Of a DNA stretch of 6,362 bases, positions 1 through 4,731 are shown in pieces. Positions within the stretch are counted from its first letter, which is position 1; every line of letters begins with the position of its first letter. Origin of the DNA: Acidobacteriota bacterium (lineage in GTDB: Bacteria > Acidobacteriota > Terriglobia > Terriglobales > Acidobacteriaceae); the NCBI GenBank assembly GCA_021851465.1, contig JAJZDL010000168.1, positions 1 to 6,362 of the forward strand. The letters run 5' to 3'. The notes beneath the pieces were generated by a model that did not search any database, had not been told where the DNA came from, and worked only from the letters and a program-made list of their open reading frames with translations. A program made the translations under genes and the position numbers.

Positions 1-507
1 CGTAGGATTGCGCCGCGTCAACACGCGCGCGATGCGCCCCGAACGCCGCCCATCCCGTCCCGGCGGGGCCTCGTCTACCAGCACCTCGTCGCCCTGCATC
101 GCGCCGTTCAGTTCATTCGGCGGAATGAACAGATCGTCCTCGCGGCTCGTGCTTCCATTGGGCCGCACAAATCCATACCCATCGCGATGCAGATCCAGCC
201 GTCCCGCCACCAGCCGGTCGCGTGTCGCGCGCATCTCCTGCCGCTCACCGGCCATGGCATCGCTGCGCGTTGCTCGCGCCGTCTTCTCGAAGGTCGCCTG
301 TGGCAGAGCCCACTGCTCGAACTCGGTCTTCACCAGCTCGCCGCGCGCGGTGATCCGTGCCAATTGCTCCAGCAGCAGGCGCCGCTCGCGACCGCCGCCC
401 AACCCCAGCTCGCGCACCAGTTGCTTGTAGCCTGCGCGACGGCCCGCCGAGCGCTCAATGCGCCGGATCAGCTCGCGGTCCGTCTGCGGATACGGGGTCT
501 TCGCCAT
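1..507 (-). CDS. rnr: Ribonuclease R (RNase R/VacB), N-terminal 169 residues; gene continues past the left edge
   Basis: Processive 3'-5' exoribonuclease of the RNB/RNase II family, which degrades structured RNA in the cytoplasm. Only the N-terminal regulatory part is in the window and the catalytic RNB domain lies beyond base 1. Reading from the ATG at 507-505, residues about 8-65 look like the winged-helix domain typical of RNase R (DRELIRRIERSAGRRAGYKQLVRELG, basic and helical, seen in short pieces). After a linker, residues about 99-165 form the cold-shock/OB domain, with GRLDLHRDGYGFVRP, DDLFIPP and LNGAMQGDEVLV, which are hallmark stretches of bacterial RNase R. The frame is open from the start codon to the window edge. 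A GAGG lies only 1 nt before the ATG, too close for a normal ribosome site, and a TATTCT hexamer sits at 515-520, so the mRNA may be leaderless. The gene diverges from the tRNA-Ser gene. Family call is solid; completeness cannot be judged. Confidence 0.87.
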   Translation of the reverse strand, partial: MAKTPYPQTDRELIRRIERSAGRRAGYKQLVRELGLGGGRERRLLLEQLARITARGELVKTEFEQWALPQATFEKTARATRSDAMAGERQEMRATRDRLVAGRLDLHRDGYGFVRPNGSTSREDDLFIPPNELNGAMQGDEVLVDEAPPGRDGRRSGRIARVLTRRNPT

Positions 508-514
508 ACCTCAG

Positions 515-520
515 AGAATA
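515..520 (-). promoter_or_regulatory. Possible -10 element placed for leaderless transcription of rnr
   Basis: On the minus strand TATTCT (4 of 6 to TATAAT) ends 7 nt before the rnr ATG. A start 6-7 nt downstream of the hexamer falls at or 1 nt before the A of the ATG. No convincing -35 is seen 16-18 nt upstream. The call rests on position and composition only. Confidence 0.3.
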
Positions 521-562
521 CCGCGACGCCATTGTGCACGCACCTGCAGCGCCGGCAAGTGC

Positions 563-578
563 ATGAATGGAGATTCAT
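563..578. repeat. Short inverted repeat upstream of rnr
   Basis: ATGAAT and ATTCAT are perfect 6-bp arms around a GGAG loop, in the rnr/tRNA-Ser intergenic region about 56 bp upstream of the rnr start. It could be a small hairpin or a protein-binding site. It has no T-tract, so a terminator is unlikely. Function unknown. Confidence 0.3.
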
Positions 579-678
579 TAAGGAGCCTCTGCATCAGCCT
601 GGATTTCGATTGGGGCGGAATGGAGCCGCGGAGGCAACACCGAAGGCCTGCGCAGAGCGTCCTGAGAGGCTCTCCATT

Positions 679-707
679 TTGCGCGCCGCACTGTCGCGTA
701 CTAGACT
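679..707 (+). promoter_or_regulatory. Probable promoter of tRNA-Ser
   Basis: TTGCGC (679-684) and TAGACT (702-707) are separated by exactly 17 bp, and the -10 ends 8 nt before the mature tRNA 5' end. This is a normal sigma-70-type arrangement for a tRNA gene with a leader of at most about 2 nt. Each hexamer matches consensus at 4 or fewer positions, so the spacing and location carry the call. Confidence 0.45.
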
Positions 708-715
708 GCTCAATA

Positions 716-805
716 GGAAGAGTGGCCGAGTGGTTGATGGCTCCAGTCTTGAAAACTGGCGTACCCGAAAAGGTATCGGGGGTTCGAATCCCTCCTCTTC
801 CGCCA
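716..805 (+). tRNA. tRNA-Ser (anticodon TGA), CCA encoded
   Basis: A class II tRNA of 90 nt that decodes UCA (and possibly other UCN) serine codons. The acceptor stem GGAAGAG (716-722) pairs with CTCTTCC (795-801), followed by discriminator G802 and an encoded CCA at 803-805. The D arm begins GCCGAGTGG. The anticodon stem CCAGT/ACTGG (743-747, 755-759) closes loop CTTGAAA with anticodon TGA at 750-752. A long variable arm with a TACC/GGTA stem is diagnostic of serine or leucine, and G73 with this anticodon gives serine. The T arm contains the GGTTCGAATCC core. All elements are present and the gene looks functional. It is convergent with the tRNA-Arg gene. Confidence 0.97.
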
Positions 806-898
806 CTTTCCAGTTTCAGTCGATCCGTTTGGCCAGGGAGCAGGAAGGGCGCGGCGACGCGCGCGGCGATGGCCGGCCGCAGACCGGGACTGCCCTCC

Positions 899-929
899 GC
901 GAACCGGATTTGGTGCGAACCGGATCTGG
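899..929. repeat. Tandem direct repeat, 15-bp unit twice with 1-bp spacer
   Basis: GCGAACCGGATTTGG (899-913) and GCGAACCGGATCTGG (915-929) differ at one base and are separated by T914, giving a 16-bp period. It lies between the two convergent tRNA genes, in otherwise unassigned sequence. Only two copies exist. It may be a replication-slippage duplication or a pair of protein sites; nothing distinguishes these. Confidence 0.6.
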
Positions 930-958
930 CGGAGTGGAGTTTGCCGGAAGAAGGGCCA

Positions 959-990
959 TGCAGCGGCGGCACATCGAGCGGAGCGCTGCA
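959..990. repeat. Inverted repeat between the convergent tRNA genes
   Basis: TGCAGCG (959-965) and CGCTGCA (984-990) are perfect 7-bp arms separated by 18 bp, starting 11 bp past the 3' end of tRNA-Arg. In either direction it could fold into a hairpin that ends tRNA transcription. There is no U-tract on either side, so it is not a canonical intrinsic terminator. Confidence 0.3.
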
Positions 991-1000
991 GAGTGAGGGT

Positions 1001-1077
1001 TGGTGCGCCCGAGAAGATTCGAACTTCTGACCTACAGCTTCGGAGGCTGCCGCTCTATCCATCTGAGCTACGGGCGC
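1001..1077 (-). tRNA. tRNA-Arg (anticodon CCG), CCA encoded
   Basis: A 77-nt class I tRNA on the minus strand that decodes CGG arginine codons. The acceptor stem is GCGCCCG (5' end at 1077) paired with CGGGCGC, followed by discriminator A at 1004 and CCA at 1003-1001. The D arm is GCTCAGATGGATAGAGC. The anticodon stem GCAGC/GCTGT closes loop CTCCGAA, with anticodon CCG at 1043-1041. The T arm is AGAAG-TTCGAAT-CTTCT. All stems pair (one G-U), so the gene looks functional. A dedicated CGG reader fits a GC-rich genome. Confidence 0.97.
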
Positions 1078-1085
1078 ATACCTCA

Positions 1086-1094
1086 AGCCTAGCA
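1086..1094 (-). promoter_or_regulatory. Probable extended -10 promoter of tRNA-Arg
   Basis: On the minus strand, TGC directly precedes TAGGCT (1091-1086), which ends 8 nt before the tRNA 5' end at 1077. This predicts initiation 2-3 nt upstream of the mature tRNA. The -35 region is poor, which is compatible with an extended -10 promoter. Confidence 0.4.
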
Positions 1095-1122
1095 TGGTGT
1101 AACGCGCACTGCATCCCGGCAC

Positions 1123-1151
1123 TTGACAGCCGCCGTTGCACCGTCGAGCAT
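1123..1151 (+). promoter_or_regulatory. Possible promoter of the DUF2911 gene
   Basis: A perfect -35 hexamer TTGACA (1123-1128) is followed after 17 bp by GAGCAT (1146-1151), which keeps A at position 2 and T at position 6 of the -10 but matches only 3 of 6. The start would fall near 1158, leaving a leader of about 100 nt that contains the inverted repeat at 1170-1191. It lies next to the divergent tRNA-Arg promoter. Confidence 0.35.
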
Positions 1152-1169
1152 CGAGCAGATGGAGAATTG

Positions 1170-1191
1170 CGCAACCGGGACAGAGGTTGCG
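1170..1191. repeat. Perfect 7-bp inverted repeat in the DUF2911 leader
   Basis: CGCAACC (1170-1176) and GGTTGCG (1185-1191) flank an 8-nt loop. Overlapping it are two similar direct units, GAATTGCGCAAC at 1164 and GAATTGCAAC at 1191. The cluster could be an RNA hairpin in the leader or an operator. It lies 70 bp upstream of the chosen start codon. Confidence 0.4.
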
Positions 1192-1260
1192 AATTGCAAC
1201 AATCCCATTGGCAAAGAACACACACCGTTCACCCCGACGGCAACCGAAATGAGACCCCCG

Positions 1261-1842
1261 ATGAAACTACATCCATCACACCGCCGCTTCGCATCCATCC
1301 GCGCGCTTGCCGCCCTCGCATCGGTTGCGTTGCTGGCCGCATCCACAAGCGGACTCAACGCACAGATGGGCGGCGCGCGACCGGCGACCGCAATGCCGAG
1401 CCCACCCGCAACCGCCAGCGTCACACTCGGCGGCAGCACCATCACCATTCACTACAATTCACCGCAGATGCGCGGGCGCAAGATCATGGGCGGCCTGGTC
1501 CCCTACGGCAAGGTCTGGCGCACGGGCGCGAACCCGGCCACGACCCTCATCACCTCGGCGCCGCTGAAGTTTGGCACGCTGTCGGTCCCGGCGGGGACGC
1601 ACACCCTCTTCACCCTGCCCAGCGCGGAGGTCTGGCAACTGATCGTCAACAATCAGACGGGCCAGTGGGGCCTCACATACAACCAGAGCATGGATCTCGG
1701 TCGCATCCCCATGCAGGCCAGGCCGATGTCCTCTGCGCAGGAGGGGATGAGCCTCAGCTTTGAGAACACCACAGCCACCTCGACCGAGCTGCATATGCGC
1801 TGGGAGACGACCGACCGCTACGTCACCATCACGGTGCCGTAG
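1261..1842 (+). CDS. Exported DUF2911-family protein
   Basis: Protein of 193 aa belonging to the DUF2911 family of unknown function, common in Acidobacteriota and Bacteroidota. Residues 1-34 form a signal peptide: basic start (KLHPSHRRF), hydrophobic core ALAALASVALLAA, likely cleavage near Ala34, no lipobox Cys. The mature part shows the family pattern in order: TLGGSTITIHYNSPQMRGRKIMGGLVPYG (about 55-83, in short pieces), KVWRTGANPATT (84-95), LSVPAGTHTLFTLP (107-120), WQLIVNNQTGQWG (125-137) and MRWETTDRYVTI near the end. The likely location is periplasmic or envelope. The reading frame continues upstream of 1261, with another ATG at 1249, but 1261 is chosen because it begins the signal peptide directly. 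The Shine-Dalgarno is weak at both. The last 14 bp overlap the 3' end of the convergent MFS gene. Family membership is confident; function is not known. Confidence 0.9.
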   Translation: MKLHPSHRRFASIRALAALASVALLAASTSGLNAQMGGARPATAMPSPPATASVTLGGSTITIHYNSPQMRGRKIMGGLVPYGKVWRTGANPATTLITSAPLKFGTLSVPAGTHTLFTLPSAEVWQLIVNNQTGQWGLTYNQSMDLGRIPMQARPMSSAQEGMSLSFENTTATSTELHMRWETTDRYVTITVP

Positions 1843-3112
1843 CGTCGGCGAGGCTGGCCCCTTTGGCTTCGGGGCCGAGCGCAGTGACGATCGCGACGAC
1901 GAGCGCGACGAGCGCCACCGTCCCACTGAGCGCTATGTTCAATTTTCCACCGTTGTAGCGGGCTGCGTACGCGGCCTGGAAGACCGCATTGCGCGACGAG
2001 AGCAGGTTGCCAAGCTGGTAGGCGACGCCGGGCAGAATCGCACGCACTGGGCCGGGCGCAAGCTCGTTCAGGTGCGCCGGGACGATTCCCCACGCGCCCT
2101 GCACCATGAACTGCATCAGAAAGCCGCCCGCAGCGAGCGCCGCCATCGAGTGCGACCAGGCCCAGAGCGGGACCATCGGAATGGCGAGCAGCGCGGCCAG
2201 AACAATTGTCCTTCTGCGTCCGAGCCTCTCCGAGAGCGCTCCGCAGAAGATGCCGCCGGCAAACGCGCCGACGTTGGCGATGGCTGCGATGAGGCCGACG
2301 CGACTGTCGCTCAGGCCGCGGTCCAGCAGGAAGCTTGGGTAGAGATCCTGCGTTCCGTGGCTCAACGAGGTGAAGGCGGTCATCAGCAGAACGAGGAAGA
2401 AAAAGCTCGGCAGGTAGGCGATGGAGGCCATCCATAGTGCTTTCAACCGCTCGCCGTCGAACTGCAACCTTGGAGCGCCGTGGCGCAGGTCGCGGCTGGC
2501 AAGCCATGCGGGCGACTCTTCGACCTTGAAGCGAAGATAGAAGGCGAGCAGCGAGGGCAGCGCGCCCACCATGAACAGCACGCGCCAGTTCGCCATCCAG
2601 CCGGCGCCGCGCAGATGCGAGAAGAGCAGGCCGAAGAGCACGGCGGCCAGCAGGTTGCCGACGACGTAGCCCTCCTGTAGCAGTCCGGAGAAGAAGCCTC
2701 GGCCCTGGGCTGGCAGGGACTCCAGGGCAAGCGCCGAACCGACGCCCCACACGCCGCCCATCGCGATGCCGAAGAGCGCGCGGAGAACCAGAAAGCTGTG
2801 TAGCGTGGGCGCGAAGGCGGAGGCCATCTCGAAGACCGAGAAGGCGACTATGTTCACCGTCAGAATGGGAAGGCGGCCGAATTTTTCCGCCATCGCGCCA
2901 AAGAGCAATGCGCCGAGCGGGCGCATGGCAAGGGTCCAGAAGATGGCCTCGGCAACCTGTTTGACGCCGACGTGGAAGGTGGCGGCGATCGCCTTCAAGC
3001 AGAAGGTGAGCAGGAAAAAATCGAAGGCGTCGAGCGTCCAGGCGAGGAAGCAGGCAGTGAATGTGTTGCGCTGGATCCGGGTCAGGCTGCGGAGTTCGCC
3101 GAAAAAAAGCAT
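1829..3112 (-). CDS. MFS transporter, sialate:H+ symporter (NanT/Jen1-like) family
   Basis: Inner-membrane secondary transporter of 427 aa with about 12 hydrophobic segments, the usual MFS size. Residues 23-38 (LAWTLDAFDFFLLTF) form TM1 and carry the LDAFDFF signature of NanT/Jen1-type carriers. The loop after TM2 has the MFS motif GAMAEKFGRLP (72-82), repeated in the second half as GALSERLGRRR (291-301). Residues 133-143 (LPAQGRGFFSG) resemble the conserved segment after TM4. SHGTQDLYPSF (251-261) closely matches the Jen1 signature (SH-x-S/T-QD), which is important for monocarboxylate transport in that family. The substrate is therefore probably a small organic acid such as lactate or pyruvate, or a sialic acid; the sequence does not decide. 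The start at 3112-3110 is chosen because homologous sequence begins there; the frame is open further upstream but that part overlaps the regulator gene. The gene follows the regulator on the same strand after 71 bp. Confidence 0.88.
   Translation of the reverse strand: MLFFGELRSLTRIQRNTFTACFLAWTLDAFDFFLLTFCLKAIAATFHVGVKQVAEAIFWTLAMRPLGALLFGAMAEKFGRLPILTVNIVAFSVFEMASAFAPTLHSFLVLRALFGIAMGGVWGVGSALALESLPAQGRGFFSGLLQEGYVVGNLLAAVLFGLLFSHLRGAGWMANWRVLFMVGALPSLLAFYLRFKVEESPAWLASRDLRHGAPRLQFDGERLKALWMASIAYLPSFFFLVLLMTAFTSLSHGTQDLYPSFLLDRGLSDSRVGLIAAIANVGAFAGGIFCGALSERLGRRRTIVLAALLAIPMVPLWAWSHSMAALAAGGFLMQFMVQGAWGIVPAHLNELAPGPVRAILPGVAYQLGNLLSSRNAVFQAAYAARYNGGKLNIALSGTVALVALVVAIVTALGPEAKGASLADATAP
1856..1876 (+). 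terminator. Weak candidate terminator for the DUF2911 gene
   Basis: GGCCCC (1856-1861) and GGGGCC (1871-1876) are perfect arms with a 9-nt loop, starting 14 nt after the DUF2911 stop and inside the 3' end of the opposing MFS gene. No T-tract follows, so intrinsic termination is doubtful. Confidence 0.25.
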
Positions 3113-3118
3113 CGCCGA

Positions 3119-3127
3119 ATCATAGCA
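3119..3127 (-). promoter_or_regulatory. Extended -10 element directly upstream of the MFS start
   Basis: On the minus strand TGC precedes TATGAT (3124-3119; 5 of 6 to consensus). Six bases separate it from the ATG, so initiation at the standard distance falls exactly on the A of the start codon. The nearest purine-rich Shine-Dalgarno-like run, GGGGAG, is about 15 nt before the ATG, too far to be useful. Together these suggest a leaderless transcript from the regulator/MFS gap, separate from any read-through. Confidence 0.4.
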
Positions 3128-3183
3128 CTCCCCATCGGCGATCCGGCGTTGCGGCAGAGGATGCGGGGCAAGATCCCGCCCGG

Positions 3184-3966
3184 CTACATCTTGGCGCGCA
3201 GGGGGACGACCTCGGCCACCGGCGGCACCTGCATCTCTTCCGGCTCCTGGGCATAGTTCTTCAGCAACTGGTGGTGCAGGCAGTAGAGCGCCAGTTCCAG
3301 GCGGTCGGAGACGCCCAGCTTGTCGTACACCTTGCGCAGGTAGTTCTTGACGACCTGCTCGGTGGTGCCGATCTGGTAGGCGATCTCCTTGTTCCTCATG
3401 CCGCGGGTGATGCAGCCGATGATGGCCAACTCTTTCTTGGTGAGCTTGGGCAGGGCGCGCGGATTGGTCAGCGAGCTGGCCTGGGAGCGATACGCCTCGA
3501 TCACCCAACTGATGGATTGGTTGTCGATCCACGTCTCGCCGTCGGCGATCTTGCGCACGCATTTAATCAGCAGGTCCGGAGAGATGGAACGGGGCACGAC
3601 CCCGCGCACTCCGCGGCGGTAGAGATCGACGATGTTCTCCTCGTCGGCCTCGGCCACCTGGACGATCAGCTTGGCGTCGGGGCTGTGCTTCACAAGCTCC
3701 GGAATGGCGTCGACGGTGCCTGCGATGAGCTGGCCTTCGAGCAGAACGACGTCGGTCGGGTAGCGTTCGAGCGCGGCGTGCAGGTTGGCCAGCGTCTCTG
3801 CCTGCGCGACAACGCGGATGTCGTCTTCCAGCGCAAAGACCTTCTTCATGCCGACGCGGTAGATCGCCTGCGAATCGGCCAGGATAATGCGAATGCCTGT
3901 GGCAACGCTGGGCATCTCATGGATGCTGTGGGCGGCTTGTTCCGTATTGAGAGTTTGCGTCATCAT
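3184..3966 (-). CDS. LuxR/NarL-type regulator with degenerate receiver domain
   Basis: Cytoplasmic DNA-binding regulator of 260 aa. Residues about 25-142 have the fold pattern of a response-regulator receiver (IRIILADSQAIYRVGM, DVVLLEGQLI, GVRGVVPRSISPDLL). Residues about 175-232 are a LuxR-type helix-turn-helix with well-kept features: LTKKELAIIGCITRGMRNKEIA, then TTEQVVKNYLRKVYDKLGV. The receiver lacks its chemistry. The phosphoacceptor position is Glu77 (codon GAA at 3738-3736), the usual acidic pair is Asp31-Ser32, the switch Thr/Ser aligns with Val104, and the conserved Lys aligns with Arg126. It is therefore probably not switched by Asp phosphorylation, and Glu may mimic the phosphorylated state. 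It starts 3 bp after the PilZ stop, so the two are almost certainly co-translated; the start could also be the next ATG at 3963. A 24-residue N-terminal extension precedes the receiver. DNA target unknown. Confidence 0.92.
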   Translation of the reverse strand: MMTQTLNTEQAAHSIHEMPSVATGIRIILADSQAIYRVGMKKVFALEDDIRVVAQAETLANLHAALERYPTDVVLLEGQLIAGTVDAIPELVKHSPDAKLIVQVAEADEENIVDLYRRGVRGVVPRSISPDLLIKCVRKIADGETWIDNQSISWVIEAYRSQASSLTNPRALPKLTKKELAIIGCITRGMRNKEIAYQIGTTEQVVKNYLRKVYDKLGVSDRLELALYCLHHQLLKNYAQEPEEMQVPPVAEVVPLRAKM

Positions 3967-3969
3967 CGT

Positions 3970-4359
3970 TCAGACCTGGAGGAAGTATTCGTCGATCACC
4001 GCCGCCACCATCGACTCATGGCCCGAGTATTGATGGCGCACTACGCGCCCCCTGCAGTGGATGGAAACATCGCTGGTCCAACCGATGGCATCGGACGGCA
4101 TGTCCATGGTGAACTCAATGCGGTTGCCAACCTTCGGCAGGTAATCCGTTACAAACAAAAGACCGTTGGAGGAGATGTCCCGAGTGGTGGCCTCAACCAT
4201 CCCGTCCTCCGTCTTTAAATGGAGCGCCAGCCGAAGGGGGAAGCGAACCGCAGTCCGCATGGCTTCCCGTGCCCCAAGCTTCTGCCACTCCGTCAAGATT
4301 CCTCCCTTGGAGAACCCCGGGCGCGCTCGGTAAAGCGCATCGTGGTTACCAAAGTTCAT
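3970..4359 (-). CDS. PilZ-domain protein (predicted c-di-GMP receptor)
   Basis: Single-domain cytoplasmic protein of 129 aa. The PilZ domain covers about residues 31-126. It carries both halves of the c-di-GMP-binding signature: an RxxxR at Arg31-Arg35 (REAMR, with a second register at Arg35-Arg39) and DISSNG at 61-66, matching the [D/N]xSxxG motif. The downstream strands (GLLFV, RIEFTMDMP, HCRGRVVRHQ) fit the PilZ barrel. The first 30 residues are a short extension with no recognised motif. No effector domain is fused, so it would act through a partner, and the regulator gene 3 bp downstream is the obvious candidate. An in-frame stop lies a few codons upstream of the ATG at 4359-4357, which makes this the first possible ATG. 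There is no Shine-Dalgarno. Confidence 0.9.
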   Translation of the reverse strand: MNFGNHDALYRARPGFSKGGILTEWQKLGAREAMRTAVRFPLRLALHLKTEDGMVEATTRDISSNGLLFVTDYLPKVGNRIEFTMDMPSDAIGWTSDVSIHCRGRVVRHQYSGHESMVAAVIDEYFLQV

Positions 4360-4367
4360 GCTACAAC

Positions 4368-4373
4368 ATTATT
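4368..4373 (-). promoter_or_regulatory. Possible -10 element of the PilZ-regulator operon
   Basis: On the minus strand AATAAT (5 of 6 to TATAAT) ends 8 nt before the PilZ ATG, placing the transcript start 1-2 nt from the start codon. A TTGCTG further upstream would be its -35 only with a long 19-bp spacer. The lack of a ribosome site fits a near-leaderless mRNA. Confidence 0.3.
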
Positions 4374-4504
4374 GTGCCACTCAGTACCATCTCAGCAATC
4401 ACACATTAGTTGCAGATTGACGCAAAGGTAACCAAAATAAAATCGGCAACGCCGAGCGGGCTGGCCGGTTCCGCGCTGCCCCGCGCGCGCCGCTCCCGCT
4501 GCAT

Positions 4505-4651
4505 CTCAGAATCTGTCCAGAAACTACAGAACCAGTGCTCAACGCTCAACGAGGAAACAAGCAACGACGAAATACGGGGATTCTTCGCTGCGCTCAGAAT
4601 GACAATTCGTAAATTTTCGATGAGAAGAACTGTTTCTGGACAGGTTCTCAG
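4505..4651. mobile_element. MITE-like element with ~20-bp terminal inverted repeats
   Basis: The left end (4505-4524) and the reverse complement of the right end (4632-4651) match at 18 of 20 positions, including a perfect 12-bp core CTGTCCAGAAAC. The element is 147 bp and has no credible coding sequence. TGCA occurs just outside both ends (4500-4503 and 4652-4655) and may be a target duplication, although the left copy is one base further out. This fits a non-autonomous insertion mobilised by an unknown transposase; no transposase is in the window. It lies between the divergently placed ends of the PilZ operon promoter region and the 3' end of the aldo/keto reductase, a gene-free stretch (4360-4731) in which nothing else is recognised. 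The alternative is simply a long RNA hairpin. Confidence 0.5.
4577..4604. repeat. Common intergenic repeat (ATTCTTCGCTGCGCTCAGAAT type)
   Basis: The stretch around ATTCTTCGCTGCGCTCAGAAT followed by GACA matches a short repeat that I recognise from intergenic regions of many bacteria. Read in its other strand it produces the spurious peptide LSAAKNP often seen in predicted proteins. The outer ATTCT/AGAAT arms pair over 5 bp. It sits inside the MITE-like element. Recognition is from memory, not from a search. Confidence 0.5.
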
Positions 4652-4708
4652 TGCAAGTGCGTGGATGGCGGTTTTGCAATCCCTGCAGACCGGACAATAA
4701 TCAGCAAT

Positions 4709-4723
4709 CCGGCGATTGGCCGG
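4709..4723 (-). terminator. Weak candidate terminator of the aldo/keto reductase gene
   Basis: CCGGC and GCCGG form a perfect 5-bp stem with a 5-nt loop, 8 nt after the stop codon. On the minus strand it is followed by an AT-rich but interrupted tail (ATTGCTGATTATTG) and no true T-run. Confidence 0.3.
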
Positions 4724-4731
4724 GCATGCGG

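Noticed and set aside
511..1221. Long minus-strand open frame across both tRNA genes, with peptides such as GGIRTPDTFSGTPVF and APVAQMDRA
   Set aside because: These peptides are the translation of the tRNA-Ser and tRNA-Arg sequences, a familiar class of false protein prediction. No domain or coding signal lies outside the tRNAs.
1123..1260. Upstream extension of the DUF2911 frame (start at the TTG of TTGACA)
   Set aside because: It would place 46 non-conserved residues before a perfect signal peptide; the start at 1261 gives a normal exported protein.
3163..3179. GCGGG/CCCGC hairpin between the regulator and MFS genes as a terminator
   Set aside because: The stem is only 5 bp on the transcribed strand and is not followed by a T-tract, so read-through into the MFS gene remains likely.
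3113..3562. Upstream extension of the MFS frame to residue 577
   Set aside because: The extra part is the antisense-phase shadow of the regulator gene on the same strand, with arginine-rich unrelated composition; the MFS homology starts at 3112.
3061..4218. Plus-strand open frame of 385 codons opposite the regulator and PilZ genes
   Set aside because: It is the complementary shadow of two well-supported genes in GC-rich DNA and shows no domain of its own.
4360..4382. Sigma-54-like promoter (TGGCAC followed by TTGT) before pilZ
   Set aside because: The spacing between the GG and GC elements is two bases too long and the expected GC is GT; sigma-54 promoters tolerate almost no spacing change, and the site would be on top of the start codon.
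4406..4731. Open frame running through the intergenic repeat (VILSAAKNP peptide)
   Set aside because: This is the known spurious translation of the intergenic repeat and the MITE-like element, with no protein family behind it.
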